A stretch of 37,428 nucleotides of DNA from Candidatus Competibacteraceae bacterium (lineage in GTDB: Bacteria; Pseudomonadota; Gammaproteobacteria; Competibacterales; Competibacteraceae): the NCBI GenBank assembly GCA_007695245.1, contig REEE01000210.1:1-37428 (forward strand), in the 5' to 3' direction. Each line of letters opens with the position of its first letter. Positions within the stretch are counted from its first letter, which is position 1. Of the stretch, positions 24,926-32,274 are shown one piece after another. The notes beneath the pieces were generated by a model, which saw only the letters and a list, made by a program, of their open reading frames with translations, made no database searches and was not told the DNA's origin. Both the position numbers and the translations under genes were made by a program.

Positions 24926-27053
24926 GGGGGTCTCCCGGGTTGTTCTGGGCCGGCACCGGTCTGGAATGGATCCGGCGGATGGCTGAGGGACGGGCGTCCC
25001 GTCCGCCCGACGCTCGGACGCCGCGCGCGTCTGCTCCGCCCTCGCCGCCGCAAACAGGCGCCGGACGTTCGGCATCGCCTACCAGTCCGGCACCTCGACT
25101 TCCTTGCCCGGCTATTTGGCACCCGCTGCCTTGCGGGGCGCTGGAAGCGCGCTCATGGATCCCCGCACACCACGCCCGCGATATCCTTAAACATCGCGGC
25201 TCAGGGTTGTACGCGGGTAGCCTGGCCAGACGGAAACCCCTGTTGTGGTTCCGGTTGTCGGGGTTGTTCCTGTTGCGCTGGGCGCAACGCAGGTTCCGCG
25301 CGTTGTTGAACCAAGACCCGCCGCGCAGCACCCGGCAACTCGGGTCGCCTCCCTCCACCCAAGCTCGGCCATCGCCCGGTGCCCGGAAATAGTCGTCGTG
25401 CCAGACATCCTCGATCCATTCCCAAACATTGCCGTGCATCTGATAAAGCCCCCAAGGATTGGCGGCAAACTGATGCACCGGCGTGGTCTTCTCTCGATAG
25501 AGACCCTGGGGAGCACCGCCGTAGGGAAGCTTGCTGCCGTCGTAGTTGGCCTGGTCCGTCGTGAGGGCGTTCCCGGTCCAGAACGGGGTGGTCGTCCCGG
25601 CCCGGCAGGCGTATTCCCATTCGGCCTCGGTCGGCAGCCGATACGTCTGCCCGGTTTGCGCCGAGAGCCAGGCGCAATAAGCCTTGGCGTCGTTCCAGTT
25701 GACGTTGATCGCCGGACGGCTGCCGCGCCCCCAGCCTGCGTCCGGCGGCGGCTCGCGCCCGGTGGCGGCGCAGAAGCGGTCGTAGTCGGCAAAAGTCAGC
25801 GCCGTTTGACCGATCGCGAAGGGCGCGTCGAAGGTCACTTCATGCACGGGACGCTCGGAGTCGTGACTGTCGGTCTCGCTCTCCGGAGCGCCCATCAGAA
25901 AGCGCCCCGGGGGAATCCAGACCATCTCCGGACCCTCACCGCCGTCGCGCAGTCGGTCGCGAAACTCCACCGGGCCGCCGCGCGCCGCCGCGGTCTCGCG
26001 TTGCCAGCTTCGCACTTGCTCGGCGCTCCAGCCGTGGATGAAGGGAATGACGGGCCGCGCCCCGCCGGCCCCGGCACCGACGTCGGCGCTGGCCTGGTCC
26101 GACACGGCCGCCAGAAAGTCCGCGGCGCTTTGCGGCCGCCGCGCGTGGTGCGGGTCGAGCGCCCGCGCGATCAGTCCGCGCAGTCCTGGGTCGAGGCCGT
26201 CGGGCCAGCGCAGGCTCGCGCCATACAGGATCCGCTTCTGAGCGCTCGGCGGCGCCTCGCCGACCAGCATGAAATAAAGCACGGCCCCCAGACTGTAGAG
26301 GTCGCTGTAGGGGCCGCGCGCCAGGTCCGGCTCGTATTGCTCCGGCGGGGCGTAGCCCTCGGTGAGGGCCGGGCGGCTGACGCTCAGCTCGTGCCGATAA
26401 TCGCGCGCCAGACCGAAGTCGATCAGCACCGGGTCGCCCGGCGCGCGCACCAGGAGGTTGCCGGGCTTGAGGTCGCGGTGGATCAGCCCGTGCCCGTGCA
26501 GGTAGTCCAGCGCCCCGGCCAGCGGGCGGATCAGGGCCAGGGCGGCCTCGGGCGCCAGCCGCCCCCCGGCGGCGGCCACATGGTCATCGAGCCGCGCTCC
26601 GCCCTCCAGACGCATCACCAAGTATTCGGTGTGGTGCGCGGCGAAGCGGTCGTAGGCCGGCACGATGTGCGGATGGCGCAGATCCAGCAGCCGCTCGGCT
26701 TCCGCGGCGAACGCCTGGCGGTAGCCGGCGAACACGCCGACGCCCCTCCGCCCGGTCACCACCTCGGTCCGGTCGGGACCGCGCGCGCACAGCCCCTGGT
26801 CGTTGGGAAACAGTTCCTTGATCGCCACCTCCCGCTCGCGTCGCCGGTCGCGCGCCCGATAGGTCAGCGCGAAGCCGCCGCTGCCCAGCAGCTCCAGCAC
26901 TTCGTAGCGCGCGCCGTCCAGCACCGTGCCCGCCGGCAGCGCCGCCGGGTGCTCCGGCGCGCCGGGGTCGTGCAGCCGCCAGTCGCAGTCGGGACAGCGC
27001 GCCACATCGCCCGACAGTCCGGTCCACCCGCATTCGGGACAGGAGATGGTCAT
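23961..27053 (-). CDS. Ser/Thr kinase-SUMF1 (FGE-like) fusion with lost stop codon
   Basis: Starts at the ATG at 27053 (MTISCPECG) with GAGG 9 bases upstream. Zinc ribbon (CPEC, CPDC), kinase domain about 40-310 (GSGGFALTY, VAIKELFP, HRDLKPGN from H192, IDFGLARD), then a SUMF1/formylglycine-enzyme fold about 400-610 (MVWIPPGRFLMGAPE, RLPTEAEWEYACRAG, MHGNVWEW, RVLRGGSWFNN, RGFRLAR). The cysteine pair of true formylglycine oxidases is not apparent, so a ligand-binding C-type-lectin-like fold is likelier. Normal relatives end just after RGFRLA, near 25200. Here that frame has no stop until 23961, running about 400 residues through the PP2C gene in another frame. Stops in the other two frames occur at 25201 and 25187, so a small indel near the end is likely. 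Trust only about 25200-27053. Confidence 0.85.
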   Translation of the reverse strand: MTISCPECGWTGLSGDVARCPDCDWRLHDPGAPEHPAALPAGTVLDGARYEVLELLGSGGFALTYRARDRRREREVAIKELFPNDQGLCARGPDRTEVVTGRRGVGVFAGYRQAFAAEAERLLDLRHPHIVPAYDRFAAHHTEYLVMRLEGGARLDDHVAAAGGRLAPEAALALIRPLAGALDYLHGHGLIHRDLKPGNLLVRAPGDPVLIDFGLARDYRHELSVSRPALTEGYAPPEQYEPDLARGPYSDLYSLGAVLYFMLVGEAPPSAQKRILYGASLRWPDGLDPGLRGLIARALDPHHARRPQSAADFLAAVSDQASADVGAGAGGARPVIPFIHGWSAEQVRSWQRETAAARGGPVEFRDRLRDGGEGPEMVWIPPGRFLMGAPESETDSHDSERPVHEVTFDAPFAIGQTALTFADYDRFCAATGREPPPDAGWGRGSRPAINVNWNDAKAYCAWLSAQTGQTYRLPTEAEWEYACRAGTTTPFWTGNALTTDQANYDGSKLPYGGAPQGLYREKTTPVHQFAANPWGLYQMHGNVWEWIEDVWHDDYFRAPGDGRAWVEGGDPSCRVLRGGSWFNNARNLRCAQRNRNNPDNRNHNRGFRLARLPAYNPEPRCLRISRAWCAGIHERASSAPQGSGCQIAGQGSRGAGLVGDAERPAPVCGGEGGADARGVRASGGRDARPSAIRRIHSRPVPAQNNPGDPHAARTRNDSPEPDRRAGAGAGAGSSSDRAAPGGPRAFPTHPRALGRRPASARLSADPPLAHRCRRTDASRPGPRLAQALRPNRRPEPDRGAGVDRRPGRRTRHPARVGLADSDPGSGVDPVDPRRPAADRLPHSDRPRSTAGRSFRRRLRRPRNGMAAPARARRRPLRAGVPELPPAGRSPLRPARRRHRRDPAGLSPPAGPAARARARRAPATHGGRAAARRPAATRSTTGRCARRDRAHPCRTQSRPAHQSGRGAPVHRRGRGRRPARPAGSLCGDRRHGRHGRRSGCRPARARDAGGRGARAGRRAAPRPRRLALARP
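25205..25315 (-). other. Candidate DGR-type variable region at the SUMF1 C-terminus
   Basis: The last part of the SUMF1 domain reads SWFNNARNLRCAQRNRNN, then PDNRNHNRGFRLA, with most asparagines encoded by AAC. Asn-rich (AAY) C-termini of C-type-lectin/FGE folds are typical of target proteins of diversity-generating retroelements, where template adenines are randomised. No template copy and no reverse transcriptase is visible in the window, so this may be an inactive or remotely served target, or simply an Asn-rich SUMF1 family tail. Confidence 0.4.
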
Positions 27054-27063
27054 GGTTGGATCC

Positions 27064-27756
27064 TCACGTCGTCGAATTTCGAGTTCCATCGGCCCCCGCG
27101 ATGGGTCCGGCCGCGCGCCCGCCATCGGCGAACTCCCCAGGCGCGGCGGACGGCGCGCCGAGGCGCTGGTGTACCGCCTCCCAAACGCCCGGCGCGGGGA
27201 TGCCGGCCATGAAGAAGGCGCCGTTGCGCCGCACCAGGAATTCCAGCCCGTCGAGCGGCGCGGCGGCATGATCGCGCGCGCCGTAGCGGTCGCTGAGAAA
27301 ATGGATGCGCTGGTTGGTGGAGCCGCGCCAGGGATCGGGGCTTTGCTCGGCAACGACGAAAGGGCCATCCACCAGGATGTCGGCCTGCGCGAGAATGGCG
27401 CGACCGTCGGCCTGGTCCTCCAGGCGTTCGCGTCGGTAGCCGCTGTAGAGCATCAGCGAGAGATCGGAGCGCCGTTCGCGGAGGCCTTCGAGCAGGGCGC
27501 GCAACGCTGGAGCCTGGTCGAACGGCTCGCCGCCGCTGACGGTGAGACCCTCGATCGCGGGCAGCGCGACCAGGCGGTCGATCAAGCCGTCGACCGCCAC
27601 TTCATCGCCCGCGTTCGGATCGTGGCTGTCCGGAACCAGACAGCCCGGACAGCCGATGCGGCAGCCCTGCACCCAAAGCCCGGCGCGGCGACCCGGTCCC
27701 AGAGTGGTCACCAGAGGCTCCAGGTGATAGAGGCGCAGGATCGTCGCATGGGCCAT
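27064..27756 (-). CDS. NrdG-like radical SAM protein
   Basis: 230 residues. The C32-x3-C36-x2-C39 motif in GCRIGCPGC binds a 4Fe-4S cluster, and GLTVSGGEPFDQ matches the SAM-binding GGEP motif. The layout is that of small activase-type radical SAM enzymes such as NrdG. Residues after about 165 form a short extension with ERF-like basic and Gly/Ala-rich sequence. No NrdD or other glycyl-radical enzyme is nearby, so the role is probably not ribonucleotide reductase activation. It starts at a TGATG junction with the upstream SAM-domain gene and ends 10 bases before the kinase-SUMF1 gene, so it is likely co-expressed with the signalling cassette and may modify one of its proteins. Confidence 0.88.
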   Translation of the reverse strand: MAHATILRLYHLEPLVTTLGPGRRAGLWVQGCRIGCPGCLVPDSHDPNAGDEVAVDGLIDRLVALPAIEGLTVSGGEPFDQAPALRALLEGLRERRSDLSLMLYSGYRRERLEDQADGRAILAQADILVDGPFVVAEQSPDPWRGSTNQRIHFLSDRYGARDHAAAPLDGLEFLVRRNGAFFMAGIPAPGVWEAVHQRLGAPSAAPGEFADGGRAAGPIAGADGTRNSTT

Positions 27757-28031
27757 CAGACAACCCCGCGCGATTCGTGAAACCGCCCGGACAAGGCCCG
27801 GGGCTGGTGGTTGATTCGGTAGGAAGGCGCGGGACCGGCGGGCGCCACCGCACGTCGGGCCTCGCCCACGGCGAGCCGCACGGCGCTCGCCGCGACCCTC
27901 AATCGCTCCAGATCGGTCTCGGTCAGGCTCGACAGCGTCGCCAGGTCGAGGTCCTGAGCGCGAAACGCCTCGGCATAAACCTCAAGTTCCAAGGCCGCCA
28001 GCCGGCTCCCGATGCGGTGGGTATCGTGCAT
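27756..28031 (-). CDS. Small sterile-alpha-motif (SAM) domain protein
   Basis: 91 residues from the ATG at 28031, with GGAG about 8 bases upstream. Residues 7-50 (LAALELEVYAEAF, then LDLATLSSLTETDLERLRV) match the helical pattern of a sterile alpha motif: the L-x-x-Y-x-x-x-F helix followed by the LT-x-x-DL-x-x-L turn. The rest is basic and Ala/Pro-rich. These domains form oligomers and adaptor contacts. It overlaps the radical SAM gene by a TGATG junction and heads the same leftward operon or nearly so. An upstream in-frame ATG at 28091 would run into the neighbouring gene. Confidence 0.72.
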   Translation of the reverse strand: MHDTHRIGSRLAALELEVYAEAFRAQDLDLATLSSLTETDLERLRVAASAVRLAVGEARRAVAPAGPAPSYRINHQPRALSGRFHESRGVV

Positions 28032-28056
28032 GATTCCGTCTCCGTTGCCATTGAAT

Positions 28057-28464
28057 TCACTGACGGCGGCCAACATACTCTTTACCATCATAAATGCCGC
28101 TCACCCCGCAGGTCCAAATATCCTGGTATCCATGATGTTGGGATTTTTTAACCTTAAATTCACCCTCGCCCTCACAACCACACCAACTGCCAATAGACTC
28201 CCATTTCATCTGGTTATCTAACTTAAACACATAATGATGGGTGCCACAAGAACCCGTTCCGTATTGAAAAATCAACTCCTTGGCTCCATCGTCGTTCAAA
28301 TCCACATACCTGGCGAAAGTCTTTTTTTCAGTGAGTTCAGAGCACTCATCCGTCCCTACCTGATCGCAGATTTCCTCGGGCAGCATCGAATCAACTTCGC
28401 AAAAGGCGTCATGAATACCTAATGAAGAAAGAATCAAAATTCCTGCAAGCGCTAAGCCCTTCAT
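28057..28464 (-). CDS. Small secreted protein with a signal peptide and EF-hand-like loop
   Basis: 135 residues from the ATG at 28464, with AAGGAGG 7 bases upstream, a very clear start. Residues 1-22 (MKGLALAGILILSSLGIHDA) look like a signal peptide. The mature part contains DLNDDGAKELIF, a calcium-loop-like DxNxDG motif as in FG-GAP/EF-hand-like secreted proteins. Several cysteines (GSCGTHHY, WCGCEGEGEF, IWTCGVSG) could form disulfides. Codon use is more AT-rich than in the neighbours, suggesting separate origin. The ORF stays open upstream to 28698. It ends 26 bases before the SAM-domain gene. Confidence 0.82.
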   Translation of the reverse strand: MKGLALAGILILSSLGIHDAFCEVDSMLPEEICDQVGTDECSELTEKKTFARYVDLNDDGAKELIFQYGTGSCGTHHYVFKLDNQMKWESIGSWCGCEGEGEFKVKKSQHHGYQDIWTCGVSGIYDGKEYVGRRQ

Positions 28465-28966
28465 TGCTAAACCTCCTTCGAGGGTGAGGCGGTGGCGGAC
28501 CGTTGCGAACGGTCGGATCGTGGGATGGGCGGTGATCGCCGGGTCGAGCGCGTAGTCGTCAATGTATTTTTGACCCAGGACCAGGGAAGGGCCGAGGGTA
28601 TCGGTCGGAACGGCGGAAGGCCGGACTCGAGGTGGAAGAGGAAGAGCCGCGGCGACGGCTTGATATCGTAATGCTAGCAGTGGCTTGATGAGTTTCACCT
28701 CGACCCCCGCACGGAATTTGGATTGAACCAGAAGAGATATAACCGGCGCACGGCATGTTCGACGACGCTGGGCCGGGAGATTTCGAGGGGGTTTTCGCTT
28801 TCATGCATCGCCTTGATCCCGATAGGAGGAATGGAATGGACCTTTACGCCATGGACGAACCGGCCAGTCATCTTGCAAAAAACGGACCTACCGACCGTGC
28901 CCCTGAGTCAACCGGATTGTGTGTCGCGAGAGGATGAATGCGGAGTGCGCCAGCCCCCCGCACGCT
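28465..28966. other. Intergenic region without a convincing gene
   Basis: About 500 bases between the secreted-protein gene and the end of the transglutaminase gene. The minus-strand frame upstream of 28464 stays open to 28698 with moderately protein-like sequence (such as LVLGQKYIDDYALDP), possibly a remnant. Plus-strand frames look like noise. The promoter for the 28464 gene should lie here. Confidence 0.5.
28498..28514. promoter_or_regulatory. Inverted repeat upstream of the secreted-protein gene
   Basis: GACCGTT-GCG-AACGGTC is a perfect 7-base inverted repeat with a 3-base centre, 34 bases upstream of the ATG at 28464. It could be an operator or a leader hairpin. No T-tract follows, so I do not call it a terminator. 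Confidence 0.35.
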
Positions 28967-30991
28967 TCAGGTTTCCATGGCGCCCGCCGGACCGATGCGA
29001 GCGGCCACGGCCGCGGCGAGCCGGCGCCGTTCTTCCTCGGGGAGACCGGCGGGATCGAACCGCCACCGCTGGTGCCAGCGGACCATGTCGGCCATCCCCG
29101 GCCGGTCCCAGGCCCCGATCCGCCGCAACCAGCGTTCCAGCGGTTCGCCGGGCGGCCGGGGACCGCGCTCGTCGGCGAGCTGCTCCAACACCCGGTAGAA
29201 AGGCGATTCCGCGCCGGGCTGAGACCGGAGCGGTGGCGGGCGCGCGGCCGGAAGCCGCCGGACCCGCCGCCGGTGGAGCAGTCGCCCGACCAGAAGGACC
29301 GCCAGCAGGCCCGCCGCTCCCCACCACCCGCGCCGGTCGCCCGCGGCGACGCTCGCTTCCCGCCAGCGCCAGCGGTTGAATCGATGGCTCGACCAGTCCC
29401 ACAGATCGCTGAGGTCCTGCCACCACGGTGCCCGCGCGGCCTCGAAACTCGTCCAATCGGGCGGCGTGGCGTCGAAATCCCGCCAGCCGCCGTCCAGCCA
29501 GACCAGCGCCCAGGCATGCGCGTGGCGGCGGCGAGCGACGTACGCGCCTTCCCACGGGCTGTATTCGGAGACGGAGAAGCCGGTGGCGTAACGGGCCGGC
29601 ACGCCCGCGGCGCGCAGGAGCAGGACGGCGGCGGTGGCGAAGTATTCGCAATGCCCGGCGCGCGCTTCGAGCAGAAAGGTTTCCAGGGCGGTCCGGCCGG
29701 CCGCCGGCGCGGGCAGGTCGAGACTGTAGCGGAACTCGTCGCGCAGGAAGGCGCGGAGCCTGGCGGCGGCGACGGCGGGCGGTTGGCCGGTGAGGCCGAG
29801 GTCGTCGGCCAGGCGGTACAGGGTGGCCTGTTCCCGGCGGGGCAGACCGAGGTCGAGTTCCCACCCCTCCCGATCCACCTCCGCGCGGGGGAAGGCGGTG
29901 GGTGGGTGGCTCTCCCCGGTGGGGGAGACCGCGGCCGATTCGACGGCAAACTCGATCAATCCCGGCCCGTCGCTGGCCTTGAGCGCGCCGAGGCTGCCGA
30001 GTTGTAGCTCGCCGACCGGCAACCGCGTCAGCCGCCAAACGTCGACTGGCAACGGCAGCATGCCGGTCCCCCGCCGCAGCTCCAGGGTGATGTCCAGGCG
30101 TCGGGATTCCCCCGGCGGCGGGGGATGCAGCCGCCATTCGCCGCCGTCGCCCCATGGCTCGAGGCGGGCGAAACGGACGCCACGCGCCAGCCAGACGCCG
30201 TCGAAGTAGGTATTGTAACTGGCGGCGCGCAGCAGCCAGGGTCCCCGGTCGTCCGGCGTCGGTTTCAGCCGCAGCACGATCCGTTCGGACACTTTCAACG
30301 AGCCGATATCGCCCAGCGCCGTCGAGCTGCGGTAGGGATCGAAGTCGGCGAACCGGTCCTGGAGCCACGCGGCGAAGGTCTCTTCCAAGCCCGACTGCAG
30401 GCGATGCAACCCCTGGCTCGCCGGCCAGGCGGCGAGGCCGGCCGCCAGGGCCAGCGTCAGAGCGAGGGGCCAGCGGTACCGGCGGGGCCGCCGGGCGAGC
30501 AGCACCCAGAGCAGCAACACGCCGACGCCCGGTAAGTAAAACGGCCGGCTGGTGACGCCGGCGGCCAGCAGGCACGCGAGAAAATAGGCGACGTCCAACC
30601 GCAGGGGGCGGTGCGCCCGTTCGCTCTCGGAGCGGCGCAGGCCGTGGACCCAATGCCCGACCCGGAACGTTCCCGCGGTCGAGTAGCGCTGGATCGCCAG
30701 CGGCGGGAACAGCAGCAGCGGCCCCCAGCCGGCCAGCGCGTACAACTGGGTCGCCAGCGGCGGCTGGGCGAGCGCGCGGGCGAACAGCACGCCCAACGCG
30801 CCGAGCCAGAGCAGGGCGGTCAGATCGACGACCCGCCCCAGCTCCCGATCGCTCAAGGCCCAGCGGCGGTTCACATAGGGCGCCGCTTCCAGGATCAGCG
30901 CCAGGAGCAAGGCCCAGAACCACAGGTCCGCGCGCCAGCCCCAGAACAGCAGGACGGCGGCCAGCAACCCGGGCGGCAGCGTCAGGGCCAT
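28967..30991 (-). CDS. tgpA: TgpA-like transglutaminase-family membrane protein
   Basis: 674 residues. About six hydrophobic segments occupy residues 1-200, followed by an extracytoplasmic region and a transglutaminase core. The catalytic triad is visible: C448 in AGHCEYFA, H492 in RRHAHAWALVW, and Asp in DFDATPPD near 507. A further membrane segment near 555-575 (GWWGAAGLLAVLLVG) precedes a cytoplasmic DUF4129-like tail. Length matches the TgpA family of about 670 residues. It overlaps the DUF58 gene by 10 bases and follows DUF58 and MoxR, the usual order of this operon. TgpA of Pseudomonas aeruginosa is essential for viability, and its exact substrate is uncertain. Confidence 0.93.
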   Translation of the reverse strand: MALTLPPGLLAAVLLFWGWRADLWFWALLLALILEAAPYVNRRWALSDRELGRVVDLTALLWLGALGVLFARALAQPPLATQLYALAGWGPLLLFPPLAIQRYSTAGTFRVGHWVHGLRRSESERAHRPLRLDVAYFLACLLAAGVTSRPFYLPGVGVLLLWVLLARRPRRYRWPLALTLALAAGLAAWPASQGLHRLQSGLEETFAAWLQDRFADFDPYRSSTALGDIGSLKVSERIVLRLKPTPDDRGPWLLRAASYNTYFDGVWLARGVRFARLEPWGDGGEWRLHPPPPGESRRLDITLELRRGTGMLPLPVDVWRLTRLPVGELQLGSLGALKASDGPGLIEFAVESAAVSPTGESHPPTAFPRAEVDREGWELDLGLPRREQATLYRLADDLGLTGQPPAVAAARLRAFLRDEFRYSLDLPAPAAGRTALETFLLEARAGHCEYFATAAVLLLRAAGVPARYATGFSVSEYSPWEGAYVARRRHAHAWALVWLDGGWRDFDATPPDWTSFEAARAPWWQDLSDLWDWSSHRFNRWRWREASVAAGDRRGWWGAAGLLAVLLVGRLLHRRRVRRLPAARPPPLRSQPGAESPFYRVLEQLADERGPRPPGEPLERWLRRIGAWDRPGMADMVRWHQRWRFDPAGLPEEERRRLAAAVAARIGPAGAMET

Positions 30992-32271
30992 GCGGTCAAC
31001 CGCGCCAGCTCCACCGCCAGCGTCTCGACCGTCGCCACCCGCACGCCGGGTTCCGGCGGCGCGCTCGGCGGACCGATGACCAGCGCCACGGTCGCCACGC
31101 CCTGCCCCCGCAGCAAGTCCAGCAGCTGCCGCCGTCCGGCGTCCCAGTCCAGCAGGATACAGACGCAGGCGCTCAATGCGGGCGCGTGGCCGGCGACCAG
31201 AGCGAGCAGGTCCGCGAACGGCCGATCCCGGCGCGGCGCGACGCCAGCGAGAATTTCCAGCAACTGCTCGGTTTGCCCCAGCCCCCGCCCGGCGGTGACG
31301 CAGTAGGCACGGTCGCCGACGAACAGCAAATCCAGCATCGCTTCCGGGCCGCGCTCGGCGACGGCGAGCGAGGCGGCGGCGGAAACGGCGGCTTCGAACC
31401 GCGCGTCCTCGGGATCGGTGGCGTAGCTGTCCAACAGCAACCCGTAACGGATGAAAAATTCATCCTGAAATTCCTTGACGACGGGTTCGCCGCGCTTGGC
31501 GAAGCTGCGCCAGTGGATGCGCCGCGGTGGATCGCCGGGCCGGTAGTCGCGCAGGCCGACGCATTCATCCTCCTCACCCACCGACTGCGCCAGGTTGACG
31601 CCCCCGCGCTGATAGCGCCGCCCCTCGGGGAAATGCAGGGGCGGCACGGGATAGCGGCGCGGCAGCACCAGCACGCGATCGGGCAGCGGGTGACGGTACA
31701 ATCGCTGCCATAACCCCAGCGGGTCCGGACGGCCGAAGCGCAGCGCGGCGAATTCCAGCCAGCCCCGCCGCAGCGGGGTGAGCGTCAGTTCCGCCTCGGT
31801 GATGGCGCCCGGCGGTAACACCGGCAGCGGCTGGACGGCGCCGTCGGCCCCGCGCGCCCAGGCCGTCCATCGCCGCCATTGCCGATAGGTGGGCGGACGT
31901 TGGAAAGCGGCGGCGGCCGGCGGCGCGGCGCGCAGTTCGTCCGCCACGCTCAAGTCGCGTTCCGCCCGCGCGCCGCGATTGTGCAAGCGCAGCCGGTAAT
32001 GCAGCGGACGACCGACCGTGGCCAGGCGCGGCAGCCGCCGGGTGGCGACCACCGGCAGGGAGCCGAAGCAACTGACGAGCAGGGCGATGGCGAAGAGCGC
32101 GGTCAGCAGGACGAACCATTGGTAAGTCATGCCGACCTGGGTGTTGACCCCGAACGCGCCCGCCGCGATCCAGCCGCCGAACAACCAGCCCCCCAGCGGG
32201 GTCAAGCGCTGGCGCAGGAAGCGGCCCGGTCGCTCGACCGCCGCGTAAAGCCGTGGCAGCACTTGGCGCAT
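30982..32271 (-). CDS. DUF58 domain protein
   Basis: 429 residues with two adjacent N-terminal membrane segments (GGWLFGGWIAAGAFGV and FVLLTALFAIALLVSCF). The DUF58 signature follows about residues 240-275: GLRDYRPGDPPRRIHWRSFA then KRGEPVVKEFQDE. The last part is a vWA-like fold. DUF58 proteins work with MoxR ATPases at the membrane. Its start is 3 bases after the MoxR stop and its end overlaps the transglutaminase start. Confidence 0.93.
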   Translation of the reverse strand: MRQVLPRLYAAVERPGRFLRQRLTPLGGWLFGGWIAAGAFGVNTQVGMTYQWFVLLTALFAIALLVSCFGSLPVVATRRLPRLATVGRPLHYRLRLHNRGARAERDLSVADELRAAPPAAAAFQRPPTYRQWRRWTAWARGADGAVQPLPVLPPGAITEAELTLTPLRRGWLEFAALRFGRPDPLGLWQRLYRHPLPDRVLVLPRRYPVPPLHFPEGRRYQRGGVNLAQSVGEEDECVGLRDYRPGDPPRRIHWRSFAKRGEPVVKEFQDEFFIRYGLLLDSYATDPEDARFEAAVSAAASLAVAERGPEAMLDLLFVGDRAYCVTAGRGLGQTEQLLEILAGVAPRRDRPFADLLALVAGHAPALSACVCILLDWDAGRRQLLDLLRGQGVATVALVIGPPSAPPEPGVRVATVETLAVELARLTAWP

Positions 32272-32274
32272 GGG

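Noticed and set aside
25205-27053. True formylglycine-generating oxidase
   Set aside because: The C-terminal copper-binding cysteine pair of known enzymes is not present, and the domain is fused to a kinase.
25245-27212. 655-residue plus-strand open frame
   Set aside because: Antisense to the clear kinase-SUMF1 domains; composition is typical of a shadow frame.
27064-27756. Anaerobic ribonucleotide reductase activase (nrdG)
   Set aside because: Motifs fit the fold but no nrdD is present, so the specific name is not supported.
28755-28937. 60-residue plus-strand ORF in the 28465-28966 gap
   Set aside because: No ribosome site and no recognisable protein pattern.
28908-30923. 671-residue minus-strand open frame
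   Set aside because: Overlaps the transglutaminase gene in another frame; Arg/Pro/Gly-rich without motifs, while the 28967-30991 frame has a full catalytic triad.
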